Under the pieces are notes generated by a model. The model worked only from the letters and a program-made list of their open reading frames with translations, did no database searches and was not told where the DNA came from. Positions 37,624 to 48,454 of a DNA stretch of 64,000 nucleotides are shown piece after piece. The first letter of the stretch is position 1; every line of letters starts with the position of its first letter. The position numbers and the translations under genes are program-made. Origin of the DNA: Symmetrospora coprosmae (lineage: Eukaryota > Basidiomycota > Cystobasidiomycetes > Symmetrosporaceae); the NCBI GenBank assembly GCA_008802785.1, contig VUYT01000015.1:1-64000 (forward strand), in the 5' to 3' direction.

Positions 37624-38496
37624 ATGTCCGGCGAGTCTGCATCCCCCCAGAAGAGGTCCGTCGACGAGGTCTCCGCACCCGAGGTCGTCGACGACAGCAA
37701 GCGGTGAGCAGATGGCAAATACGGCACACGACGTGGGTAGATGCGAATATGCCAGCTCATGCCCCCCTGCTGTGCCTCTGCAGCGCCAAAGGAGACGAGG
37801 CGGCGGGAGAGGCAAAGGCGGTCGACGAGATGGCTGCTGGAGAGGGGGAGGCTGCAGAGGCTGGGGACGGCGAGGAGAAGGAGTTTAACGAGGATGAGAT
37901 TGACGATGGTGCGTGTTTTCCTGTGTCCTGCCCGTATGTACCCCTCTGCGTCTAGCCGTCGAGGCGGACCGAGGGACGCGCGCGCATACAGGGCCAGGCA
38001 CACCCCCTTCTCGAGAGGGAGGAGGAGACGCGTCGACTGACCTTTTATGGCCCTGCCTGCACCATACGTGCAGACGAGCTCGCCGCACTTGACCAGGACA
38101 ACATCATCGAAGGCCCCAGGACTCGTATGTTGTGCCCCTTCCATCGAGCATTCACGTCCACGCCGCCCGATTGACCTCGTCCTGCTTCGCTTCCGTCGCG
38201 TCCCACAGGAGGAAAGAAGATCGACTTCAGGAAGGCGTCCGAGGAGGCCGGTGGTGACGACGAGGTGCGTCGCTCGTTCTCATTCCTCAGATATTTGATG
38301 CATCTTGCTCAACAGAGGCTGACCCCTGTCCTTCGAATGCCGTTCCCGGCCTGCCACTCGACTCCAGGATGACGACGACGATGCGGACGTCACGGCCAAC
38401 ACGACAATGCCAAAGACCGATGACGGCACGTCCGACGAAGATGAGGAGGAGGAGGAGAGAGACGAGTCTGTTGTCGTTGAGGGCGGCGACAAGTAG
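37624..38496 (+). CDS. chz1: Histone H2A.Z-specific chaperone Chz1
   Basis: Five exons (37624-37703, 37784-37908, 38074-38124, 38209-38264, 38368-38496) give 146 residues. Chz1 binds H2A.Z-H2B and hands it to the SWR1 complex. The CHZ motif reads LAALDQDNIIEGPRTRGKKI followed by DFRKASEE, split by two introns that leave exons of 51 and 56 bases. The rest is disordered and highly acidic: a Glu-rich N-terminal half with NEDEIDD, and a tail of Asp and Glu runs ending VVVEGGDK, as in yeast Chz1 (153 residues). The start MSGESASPQKR is the first ATG. Divergent from the WRAP53-like gene with 288 bases between. Confidence 0.92.
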
Positions 38497-38967
38497 ATGA
38501 TGCATGCTCCGCCCTGCTCTTAGGGGCCTGCCCGGCCCCTCTGGAAGGCTGCGAGAATCATTGCCAACAACGGAAACCATGCGGGAACGTTGAACTCATT
38601 GATTTGCTTGAGACGACGTTGCGTGTTTCTTTTCCTGCCCGTCGTCGAGCCTGACTTGTTTGAAACTTCCCACGCTTTCGGTCGGACGCCCGTCATCGCC
38701 TCCGTCTAACGGCACTGACGGAGCCTCGTCTGAACGATTCTGCAGCTCCCGGCTCATTCTCTCTTCCTCTTTCAGTCCGCATACTCGTATGGGGACAGTA
38801 ACTTGGTCCGCTCTTCGCGTCAAAGGACTCGGAGAGATTTCGAACGCGTCCCCTAGTCGCCATCCTGGCACTGACCAAACAACCGACTTTGCTCTCTTTG
38901 GGCCACTTCATGTGATGCTAGGAAACCATCAAAGCCGACCCAAGGATAAAGTCAGCTGACATTTGAG

Positions 38968-40132
38968 AATGCCGCTCAACAGCATCGATGAGCTGGTCTC
39001 TGCGGAAGGAGAGCCTCTTCTGCCGGAGGCTCAGCTGGGCGGTGGCGGATTCTATGGTACGCCAGGTTTCGCGGACCGGTGCTAGATGACGAGCAGTGCG
39101 ATCTAAATTTTGCAAGCCTCCATCCGCAGCCATCATGGGCGCTCGTCTGTGGCTAGAGTCCGCTGCGGTCGGCCTCATCGTTGGCAGAGGGTACGACTTT
39201 CCTTCCCCTGTTCAGGAGAAGCTGGACAGCTACGGCCCCTGTTGGGCTTATCGAGACTACCCTGCCGAGAGGACCTTCCGAGTGCGTTGGCTTCACCCGG
39301 GATACATCGCAGCGGGGCTGGTTTGGCTCACACCGCTCATCGACTCGCAGGCAAGGACGACGCTCTCGGGAACCAAACGCACATTCGAGGCTCTGGGCAA
39401 GCGGATCTGGCAGGCGCCTCGGGACCTCGCGCTGGTCGGGTACGGCGCCCCGGCGTTCCTGCACCTCGTCTGCTCGCCGCAGCAGGCGGCCGATTTCCTC
39501 CACGAGCTGCATGATATGGGCAACGGCTGGGACAGGACCAGGATTATCTTCGAGCCCATGCCGGCTGACTGTACCCCAGAGAACCTCGAGGCGCTGAAAG
39601 CCGTCCTGCCCGACATCGAGGTCTTTTCACCAAACGAGGAAGAAGCCGCCAGATTTCTGGGTATGCAGCTGCCGGAAACTACAGACGAGCGACGAGCAGC
39701 CATCCAGGACGTCGCTTGCCGCATGCGTGCGCTCGGCGCGAAGAAGCACATCGTGATCCGGAGCGGCGCGCTAGGCGCCTGCATTGATTCGACCGAAGGA
39801 GGCTGCTGCTGGATTCCAGCTTACCACGGCAGTACCGAGAAGATCGTCGACTTTACAGGAGCTGGCAATGCCTTTCTGGTGCGTGTGCAAGCCTGTACGT
39901 GCCCCAGACTGTTGGCCTGACGAGCCTTCCTCGTCAATGACAGGGCGGCCTAGCAAGCGGTCTCGGTTTGACAATGGGCAGTGCAGACATCGTCAGCGCA
40001 GCCATGAGAGGAGCCGTCTCTGCAAGCTACATGCTGGAACAGTATGGTTCCCCTCGCCTCGAACGTGCTGAAGGCGATTCCCCGCAGGACAGGTTTAACG
40101 AGTTGAGCGGGCGTTTTCATCACCGCCTCTAG
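38968..40132 (+). CDS. Mak32-like PfkB-family protein (5' end incomplete)
   Basis: Exons 38968-39056, 39130-39878 and 39944-40132 are clear. An upstream exon ending at 38911 reads PTLLSLGHFI and joins in frame through a 56-base intron to MPLNSIDELV, restoring the family's LGxFIxDE start; its own ATG was not found, so the true start lies further upstream. The body shows QLGGGGFYAIMGARLWL, VGLIVGRGYDFP, the ligand face RTFRVRWLHPGY, IIFEPMPADCTPENL, FSPNEEEAARFLG, HIVIRSGALGAC and the phosphate-binding IVDFTGAGNAFLGG. In active PfkB kinases the last motif is GAGD; here Asp is Asn. Yeast MAK32 is needed for L-A virus maintenance, mechanism unclear. The stop is only 52 bases from the convergent asparaginase stop. 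Confidence 0.8.
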
Positions 40133-40184
40133 AGCCCCAGACCGTTGTATTTGCAGACGCTCCTCCTGCGACGTGTACACGGGT

Positions 40185-42621
40185 TCAGAGCCCGATAGCT
40201 TGCCAGATCTGTACGTCCTCCGCGTGCGACATTGCTCGTTGCCCAAGCTCCACCTCGGCGCCCGCTAAATGCGCTCCGGCCTCAATGAGGAGCTTCACTA
40301 TACTGAGCTTCTGTTGCTGACTCGCCTCCTTCGATGTCGCAGCGTAGTACAGTGCAGTGTGACCCTGGATGTCCCGCAGATGTACTGAAGCGCCATGGGT
40401 GAGGAGAAGCTGCACATTCTCCTCTATCCCGTGCAAGCAGGCGATGTGAAGCGGAGACATAGTCGTGAACGTATTCAGCAGAGCCAGGCCCTGTGGTCGT
40501 GGCGCGCCTGGTGTATCCGCTGGCTTGCCCAGCAATGCCGAGAGGAGGTTCTTGAGCGTGTCATCGACCTTTGCTGCTGCCGATGCAATGAGGAGCGGGT
40601 TGAGCGTGTCTTCGACGGATGAGAGGTCGCTATCGCTGAAGCCCTCTCCACCAACGTGATGGAGCGTCCGGCTGATTTGCGGTATACTCTTCGAGCTTGA
40701 GAGCAGCAGGAGGCGGGAGAATAGCCCGCGGATTCGACTGTCTTTCGACCCTGTGAGATCGCTGATGAGCGGCTTGGGCGGAGTGAGATCTCCTCGGAGC
40801 GGTGTGCCGACCAAGTCGCGAATTTCCTGAGGCTGGAGCCCTTTGCCGAGCAGGTACGACAGCTTTGCCAGCGCACACTCAATGGTCATATCGGCTCCCC
40901 CGACAACGCCCGAGGCTGCCAGCTTCCTGCCGTTTTCGTCTAAAAGGCCCGAGATTGACCGGCGTGAATGTCAGGGCGTGAACTGCGGTGAACAGGAAGA
41001 GGGACCTACAAAGATTGCCCTCCACCATGCCTCTTTGGCATTGTGTCACGTTGACGATGACCAAGCCTCTCTCGCTTGCCTCCTGGAATGCTTGCAGCAG
41101 GTCTTTCCGCTGCGGACAATTGCCTGCTCCGTATGTTGACAGTACTACGGTGATGACGACGTAGATCAGCTTTGGGAGGGTGTGACACCAATCTTGGACG
41201 GACATACCGACTCCTTGCAGCGGTGCTGCGAGGAACGCCCTCACTGAGCTCGTGGTTATGCCTGGGAAGAGGCGCAATGTCGCGACATTCGGGTTCAGAT
41301 TCCTGTGCACTCGGAATGGCTCGAGTGCCATTGGTCGAATGACATGCTGCCAGTCCACATCTGCACAAAGGAAGACTATCAGGCATGGGTGATGCGGCAT
41401 ACGGCGAGGCACATCCCGGACCTATGTTGATGCCGACTCGCGCGAGAGGCGTCATGTTCGGGGACGAGAAGGCTCTGCAAGTGCGGCAGGTTTCAGACGA
41501 AGAGGGGGTTATGTGCATGTGCCCGCGTCCTCACTCGAAGTCAAAGCTTGAACTCTTGGTGCTGCGACATCCGCGGAACAAAGTGTGGTGGAAGAAGAGG
41601 CTACCATGCGACACACATTAGCGAGTTCTAACTAGAAAGGTAAGACAGGCTTGTGCAGCTGCTTACGTGACTTCGGGAATGGTGAAATTGCCTGCCAGAG
41701 CGAGCGCGCCGAGCAGGTTATCAACGGCATCGTTCCGCACTTCGGACAGCGGTATCTGGGCTCCAGTGACAATGACAGGCTTGCCAAGGTTCTCGAGGAG
41801 GAAGGAGAGTGCGCTGGCCTGTGACCCATGCCGCAGAAGGCGTCAGAGCCCTGCTGAGCAGCGCTATTGTCCGGCACGCTGACCCACACTGTAGGCCATT
41901 GTGTCCGTGCCGTGCAGGATGATGAAGCTGTCATAGGCCTTGTAGTTGGCCTCGATGTCCGTAGCCATCCTAATCCAATCGTCAAAGCCGACATCTGACG
42001 AGTCTATCAAGTTCTCGTACTCGTAGATGCAGTAGCGCACCGACTTCCCGCTTGATCGGGGCGTCTTCAGGCTTGGCAGCTGGATGGTCTTTCCCTTCTG
42101 TGTGATGACGGGAAGAGTGGCTTCGTGTCGACTGGCTATCCGGGATGGAGGCAGATGAGCTGGAGCAGCCAGGCTGGAGACTGGGCTGGCGGCTCGACTG
42201 CCTTCGCGGGAGGAGGATCTCTGCCATTCCTGGAAGCTCTGGATGTCGCGAGAATTACTGAAGATAGTATCGCCCAGAGGGTCATGGAACCGCGCTTGCG
42301 AGCGCAGGTTGTCGTAGAGGAAGCCGGGATATGTCTTCTTGCCGTCCGGCGACTCGAGCATGCCGATGGTCCCGCCTAGCCAAGAAGCGAAAGCAGGAGT
42401 CAAGGCATCGTGGAGGTGAAGGAGAGGAGGCAGTGGCGCAATAGAGCTGATTCTTAGCCTGTTGATGCGATGAGCGGGTGCGAGAGTCTGCGAGCGGGGC
42501 TATCCCGAGGATCACAAGTGGACTCACCGGAATAGATGATCAGGACGCGTCGCTCGTCTAGAATACGTCGAATCAGTTCGTGCACACTGCTTGAGCGCGT
42601 GGCCGGCACGGACTAACCCAT
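40185..42621 (-). CDS. Type I (cytosolic) L-asparaginase with C-terminal ankyrin repeats
   Basis: Nine exons (42621-42618, 42557-42528, 42375-41888, 41818-41667, 41600-41535, 41474-41422, 41360-41208, 41144-41010, 40939-40185) give 611 residues. It hydrolyses asparagine to aspartate and ammonia. Catalytic signatures: the first Thr in [12 protein letters not shown], the second in [20 protein letters not shown], then [20 protein letters not shown] and [30 protein letters not shown] and [13 protein letters not shown] complete the domain. After the enzyme come two to three ankyrin-like units ([34 protein letters not shown]), as in human ASPG. A Ser/Arg insert follows FQEWQR. The first coding exon is only ATGG; the second starts ACGAG to give [11 protein letters not shown]. 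One donor (41421) is GTCCGG, weaker than the rest. Confidence 0.9.
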
Positions 42622-42932
42622 GATGAGCGCTCCTTCCAGCCGGTGTCTAGGCTTTGCGGTTGTTGCAAGGTGAACGAACAAGCCCGGAGAGCGCGCGCGG
42701 GCGGACAACCGCGACAGCAGACAAGAAGGAAGACCTTGCATATATTTCGGTCTCGTCAACAACGTGTTCTCTGTGTATGATACATGATGCCGCCGACTGT
42801 GAATCCTGCTTGTTTTCGTTCAATTGGCATTTCCGCCTTCGAAGCAGCGCTTTACGAGAACCATCCCCTGAACACAAATTATGGGTGTCAATGAGTTGCC
42901 CTTTCATGCACTGAAGCGGGGGACATGACGAC
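42622..42932. promoter_or_regulatory. Upstream region of the asparaginase gene
   Basis: 311 bases between the LEA-like gene stop and the asparaginase ATG. It includes an AT-rich GCATATATTTCGG patch near 42738 that could be a TATA element about 120 bases upstream. No gene is visible. Confidence 0.4.
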
Positions 42933-43712
42933 TCACTTCTTCTTGTTGGCCTCTGCCTTGACGTCGGCCTTGACCTCGTTCGCCTTTGCCTCGCCCTGGT
43001 TGACGAGCGCCTTTGCGTCGTTGATTGCCTTCTGGGCCAGGTTCTCCGACTCGTTCTTGGCACTCCTGTACTCTGCGTCGGCCTGGCGCTTGACCTCCTC
43101 CCACTTGCGGTCGCCCTTTGCCTTGAGGCGCTCAGCCTCGGCCTCGAGTGCCCTCGCCTGGTCGGCGGCAGCGCCCTTGAGCTCGTTGAACTTTTCCTCG
43201 CCAGCGTGCTTCAGCGCCTCGACAGCCTCGCCTGCCTTGTGGGTGGCATCGCGCGCTGCAACCTCAGCGGTGCCTGCCATCTGCTTTGCATCTCCAGGTC
43301 GGCTGCATGACGAAGGAAGAGGGGCGGTCAGGTCAGCAACGGGGACAGCAGGCAGGCTGCAGCCATCGAGAGACAGGAAGACGAACGTGAAGAAGTAGAC
43401 ACCAAGACCAGCAAGGGCGGCGGCACCGCCGAAGATGAGAATGGGGTTTGAGCCAGTCTGCGGCGGCGGGTTCTGCGGAGATCGAGAAGGGCGGGCGAAA
43501 GCTTCAGTAACCAGCGCCCCAGACTCCCGAACAACGGAGGAACCTCGGGATTACGATCTAGTACTCACGTCTCCAGGGCGTGCTCCCGGCTGTGTGGGCC
43601 TGATGGGCTCTGGTCCGGGGGCGACAGCGTATGTCCGCTGGAGGCGCCCAGCGACCAATCTCGAGGCGGCAGCCTGCCTCGTCAGGGTTCGGGAAGCGGT
43701 GGAAGTGAGCAT
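42933..43712 (-). CDS. Mitochondrial single-pass membrane protein with LEA/apolipoprotein-like helices
   Basis: Exons 43712-43569, 43472-43387 and 43302-42933 sum to 199 residues. The N-terminus MLTSTASRTLTRQAAASRL is Arg/Ser/Thr/Leu-rich without acids, a strong mitochondrial targeting candidate, followed by a proline-rich linker, one membrane segment (ILIFGGAAALAGLGVYFF) and a long charged helix made of Ala/Lys/Glu-rich stretches (DATHKAGEAVEALKHAGEEK, DAEYRSAKNESENLAQKAIN) ending KKK. The helical part has the 11-residue-like amphipathic periodicity of LEA group 3 and apolipoprotein-type proteins. Function is unknown; membrane protection during stress is a guess. The second intron donor is GTTCGT, accepted because it restores the frame into the helix. 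Confidence 0.75.
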
Positions 43713-44126
43713 GGTGGAGTGTGAGTGTGTTGGATGTGGATCGGATGCAGAGAGCAGTCGCTTCAAATGTGGAGTGCTTGCTGTTGCTTGTCGAGGAAAG
43801 CAAGAAGCAGCGTGGACCAGCGAAGGGTCGTCTCCCCTTTCGTGGTCCTCCCCCGCCCGCCAGTCAGTCCCCGCCACTCTTCGCATGACGTACTCGAGGA
43901 CCCTCGCCCTCTGTGCCGTCACTGGGGAAAGAACACACCGTGCAGTGACACATCGCACTTGCGCAAGCAAACATTGTCAAGGCAGACAGAAGATGAGAGT
44001 TGCACTGGGATAACGCATATTTGCCATGAATAACTCTTCTACGCTAGCTGCCACCAACAGAACTGCATGTCGAGGGCAGAGCGGGCGGGTATAGATGACG
44101 TTGCGGCGGACCAGCTCGACGCACGC
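43713..44126. other. Intergenic region upstream of the LEA-like gene
   Basis: 414 bases holding the promoter of the LEA-like gene and the gdh2 3' end. No supported coding frame. Confidence 0.5.
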
Positions 44127-47100
44127 CTACAAGGCTTTGCTGTCCTTGATGGATGTAATGTGCATGAGGAACTGGACCGACGAAGCACGCACGCCGTATC
44201 GGTAGAGGAAGCGCGAAGCGACATAGGAGCTGAAGATGCTCTTTGCGTACTGCTCTGGCAGACGCTCAATGAGCTTGTCAAGGCCGACCTGGAGACACGA
44301 TTGCAATCAGCTCGAGGTGCTTGAAAGATTAGCATCCAGCTCCACACTGCACTCACATGGTCGACAAGCGGCTTGGGCATGCCGAGGGCAAGCACCCTCT
44401 TTCGGACTTCAGGATCGTAATTCCACAGCTCCGAATTCTCGCTGCAAGCCGAACGGCAAGTCAGCGTTGCTCACCATGGCAAAGCACGCTCCGACCGACT
44501 CACAGCTCGTTCTGCAGGTCAATGAGCTGCCTGCCAATGTCATCCGAGATGAGAGTGAGCGGGCGCTTCGTCTCCTGGTGCTCCTTCCACATTGCCGAGA
44601 ACTCGCTTGCGGCATTGTCGCTGATGACCTTCTGGATGGCCTGGACGTAGTCAATGTAGAAGTCGCTGAAGCCTTCCTCCTGCTGCGATGTCATGAGCGT
44701 GATGAATTCCTCATCCTCGAGGCCGAGACCAGCGAGCACCTCGAGCGACGATGAGGTGACACCACCCTTGTTGGCACTGGCGTCCTTGAAGAGGATGACA
44801 CCCTTCTTCTCGAGAGCAAGCCGCGCCTGCTGCGTGATGAACAGGTTGGCGCCTTCGACAATGTACTTGAAGTTGCAGCGTCCTTCCTCGTCAAAGAGCC
44901 GGCTGACGTTCGAGATGTTGATGGCCTCTGGTCGCCCGCCACACGGAACGAAGATGTCGCTCTTGTAGCGGAAATGCGCGTTGTTTCGGAAGTCGGCTCC
45001 ATCAGCGATGATCTCCCCACTCGGCAGCTTGAAGTCCTGATCTTCAACAAGGATGCGGTATCCGTCCTTGGAGAGCTTGGATGCATCGAAATGGTTGCAC
45101 ATCTTGCGCTCCTTGGCAAGACGGGTGAGCTCCTCGCGGTCGAGACCGAGCGGGTCGTGGAGGACTCCAGCACCGTCGATAATGCTGTGCGACATGTCCG
45201 GAGTCGCGAAGCCCATCAGCTTGTCTGAACACACACAGAGGGCATATCGCGCATAGCGGACACGACCCACGTAATGGTCTTGTCCTTGCTCAGCAGGATC
45301 TCATTGCTCCCGAGATCGCCATCCGGCCCGCCCGTCTGCACCTTTGTGATGTTCTTCTCGTCCAGGCCGAGCTCGCGGTAGATGCCGACGATGTACTGCC
45401 GAACAGACAAGCTCGTCATACCGAAGAGGTCGTGCGGAATGCCTCCGAGCTGCGCCTGCCCTTTGCCAGTCGTGAACGACTTCCAGCCTGGCATGCCCCG
45501 CTCGCGCGCGTGCAGCGCAGCCCAGTCCATCATGTCGGCCGTTCCCTCATCCGGACCGAAGAAGAGGATCTCTTCCTTGTCGTACAGGTCGACAATCTTC
45601 TCCTTGATACCGGGAGAGACGCCGGGAATGAGCAGATCGAGAATCGAGTCGACGTATGACTCGAAGCAGACTCGAGGGTTGGCATCGAGGTCTGGTAGAA
45701 TGACACCCTTGGCGCCTCCCTCCGGAATGTCCTTGTTCTTGAGGGCCTGTGTGCTCGCAAGCGCGTAGTTCTCGCTGGGGAGCGGGTGAGGCAGGATACG
45801 AGCATTAGTTGAGGTCCCACTTCCGAGAGTTACGGAAGCAGATTCACAGAACTCACTCGAATAGGTTGCGAACATTGATACTGTAGGCCTCCTTGTTGCG
45901 CGAGCGGATGATTCGGATACCGCCTCGGGCAACGTCCTTGAAGCGCAGGTGGAAGCCTCGGAACTGCGAACCAATGACAAAGAAGAGGCCGTACGGCTTG
46001 TTGGGGTACTCCATGTCTGGAAGGAAGGATGGGTCGAGTCGGAAAGAGAGCGCGACCTTTGTCGGCTGGTAGAAGCTGTGGCATAGGTGTCAGGTGCTGC
46101 ACTCGCAATGACAGCGCTACCGCACACGCACTTGGTCTTCAAGATAGCTTTGTTGAAGATGAGGAAACTCTGAAGGACCTCGTGGTCGTGCGTGTTGGCA
46201 GCGGACCTCTTGACCCTGTTCTGCAGCTCCTCCTCGCTGAGAACCTGCTGCGTGTGCAACCGCTGATACGATAGCGTTGGCATCAACTGAGCACCCTGCG
46301 CCTGGATGTAGTGCGTCATCGCAAATTGGATGTATAGCAGTCGGATGAGCTCAGGGTAGCTGGGCGCAAGGAATTGCAGACAGATTAGCCTGTGCTATCG
46401 TAAGAAGCGTATGACGCGAGCTGGATGGTACGTACCCCTGGATGACCTCTAGAATGCTCTGCCTCGTAAACGTCTCGGCTCGTAGCTTGGTGCGAAGATC
46501 ATTCAGGATCTGAGCTTGAGATGCGTCGTTCTCGTTGACAATCTTTTTGAGCGCGAGGTACGGCGAGCCCAAGCGGTTGAGGAAGTGTTGTCTACACGAG
46601 TCATGGGTTAGCTTGTATTCCAGCTCCAGCAGAAAGACTGCGCCTCACGCGAAGATCCAGCCAGCATTCGCGTAAGCTGCTTCCTGCACGGCATGCCCGG
46701 ACGAAGGGGTGTAGAAGCTGCGAGATCAGATACCAGCGTCAGCTACGCGGGTTTGGTTCGCTCATTGCCGGCGTTCAACTACTCACGGGTTCTTTGGCAA
46801 GCAAAACAGGAGAGACGCCTCCCGCATGATTTGGTAGATAGACGCCTCGATAGGTGGGCCTCGACTGGTGAGGCAGCGAGCGGCGTCGACGTGATGAGCC
46901 TGAGTGGGCATGATGAGCGGTCCACAGCTCGCTTCAACTCACTTGAGAGGATTCAGGTACAGAGAAATGATTGTGTAGCCATTGCTGAACTGCTCGACGT
47001 ACTTCCTGGCGCTGAACAGGCCGTAGAAGTGGTAGAGGTTGCTCAGGGCGCTGAAGAAAGACGAGACTTTGCCCTGCTTGTAGCCGATGACGACTCGTCG

Positions 47101-48454
47101 TTCACGAGTGCCTTCGACTTCGTAGCATTCGACGATGGGTCCCGTTCGCTGGAGGGCGTGCGTCATGACCTCCTGGTAGATGTCCAGCGTGTTGGGGGAG
47201 ACCTGTGAGTGGGCGGGGTGTAGGGAAGAGCGTGGCTAGTCAGCAGCAGCCCAAAGTGCTTCTCGCATCGACTCCAGCAAGAGCGACTCACCTTCTCAAG
47301 GAAGGACTTGGCCGACACTTTACGGATGTCAGACTCTTCCGGGTCCGGGTTGGGGTTCTCGAACTCGCACTGCGCGACAAAGTAGCATCGCAGTTCTGGA
47401 GGTTCGAGCAGTGAGTCAGGATCAGCAGTGCCGTGGAAGGTTGGTGAACATACGGTGAGCGAGCCCTTTCGAGGGGTTGCCAGAAGAGCGGTAGGTCTCG
47501 AGACGGTAAGCCTTTTGCGGAGTCGAGTTGTCGAGGTATTTCTCGTCAATTCTGCGCGGTGAGCATAGCAGTTTAGAGCAGGTAGGTATAGCAGAGGACA
47601 GGCATGGCTTACCTCTGCTCGACGTTTGGTCCGTCAAGATCCGTCACACCGGGCGTGCTCGTGTTGATGTAGAGCTACAGCAAGACGAGCATTGAGTCTG
47701 AGTCAGTGGGGTGACCCTCTCTTCCAGACTGATCTGCACTCACCGCGCTCTTCTCTCCCTCCTTCTCGAGGTTGATCTTGAGCTTGTGATCTGCCCTGGC
47801 GTAGGCCTGCACCTTTGAACCGTAGAGCGAGACAATGTGCGAGACAATCTCCTCGACGGACGTGTTCTGAAAGTAGCCGTCATCAATGCCCAGTGAGGAG
47901 AAGAACCTGTGTCGTTGGAAGATGTATTGTGGTGAGCCGGGTGGAGACAAGCACTCGGCTGAGCTCAGCAGAAGGGGCAGGCGACCCACCACTCGACCTC
48001 GCCCTTGACGAGTCCGTCAGGGATGAAGCCAAGCTCCTTGATCTTGGACTCTACCCGAGAAGCTTGTGCTTTCTTGCCAGAGAAGACAATGTCGTGGTAG
48101 CCAATGTCGCTCGAGACGAATTGCCTCGGGGTTCCAGGGGTGCCTGGCACACTGCGGTCGCGCGAGGTACACGAGATAAAGGGGTCAGCCTGCACGCGCG
48201 GGAGGTTATCACTAGCACGACGTAGTGACGAGCACCTACCTCAGCAGGCCTGATGGCGAGGGTGCTGCACTCAGGTGGCCATTTGCCGTGCTCAGGTTGC
48301 TCTGATTGCCGCCGGCAGCCCCGTTCGAGGGGGCCGCTCCGCCTCCGATGGGGCCATGAGCGCCATTGATGATGTGATGCGCAGCCGAGGGTGAGGACAT
48401 GGTGATGTGGATGGATGCAGAAGGGTCGTCGTTGCTGCTGCTTGGGTCCTGCAT
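44127..48454 (-). CDS. gdh2: NAD-specific glutamate dehydrogenase (large, 115-kDa type)
   Basis: About sixteen exons encode a Gdh2-type enzyme of roughly 1,050 residues that oxidises glutamate to 2-oxoglutarate and ammonium. N-terminal regulatory part: SDIGYHDIVFSGKKAQASRV, ELGFIPDGLVKGEVEWWFFS, SLGIDDGYF. Catalytic part: FRGFHLRFKDVARGGIRII, the glutamate/2-oxoglutarate lysine region IPEGGAKGVILPD, GPDEGTADMMDWAA, the NAD-binding TGGPDGDLGSNEILL, and NKGGVTSSSLEVLAG. The joint ITIIDGAGVLHDPLGLD uses a GTGGGT donor near 45268 and an acceptor CGCACAG near 45186; reading through it adds false codons. The gene ends HITSIKDSKAL. ATGs at 48454 and 48400 are both in frame; the first is given, the second starts MSSPSAAHH. 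A CTG/CAG run near 48572-48590 lies in the leader. Ankyrin-asparaginase and an amino-acid permease are close by. Confidence 0.94.

Noticed and set aside
45190-45268. In-frame continuation through DKLMGFATPDMSHS in gdh2
   Set aside because: Reading it as coding breaks the conserved ITIIDGAGVLHDP segment; a GTGGGT donor and CGCACAG acceptor remove it cleanly.
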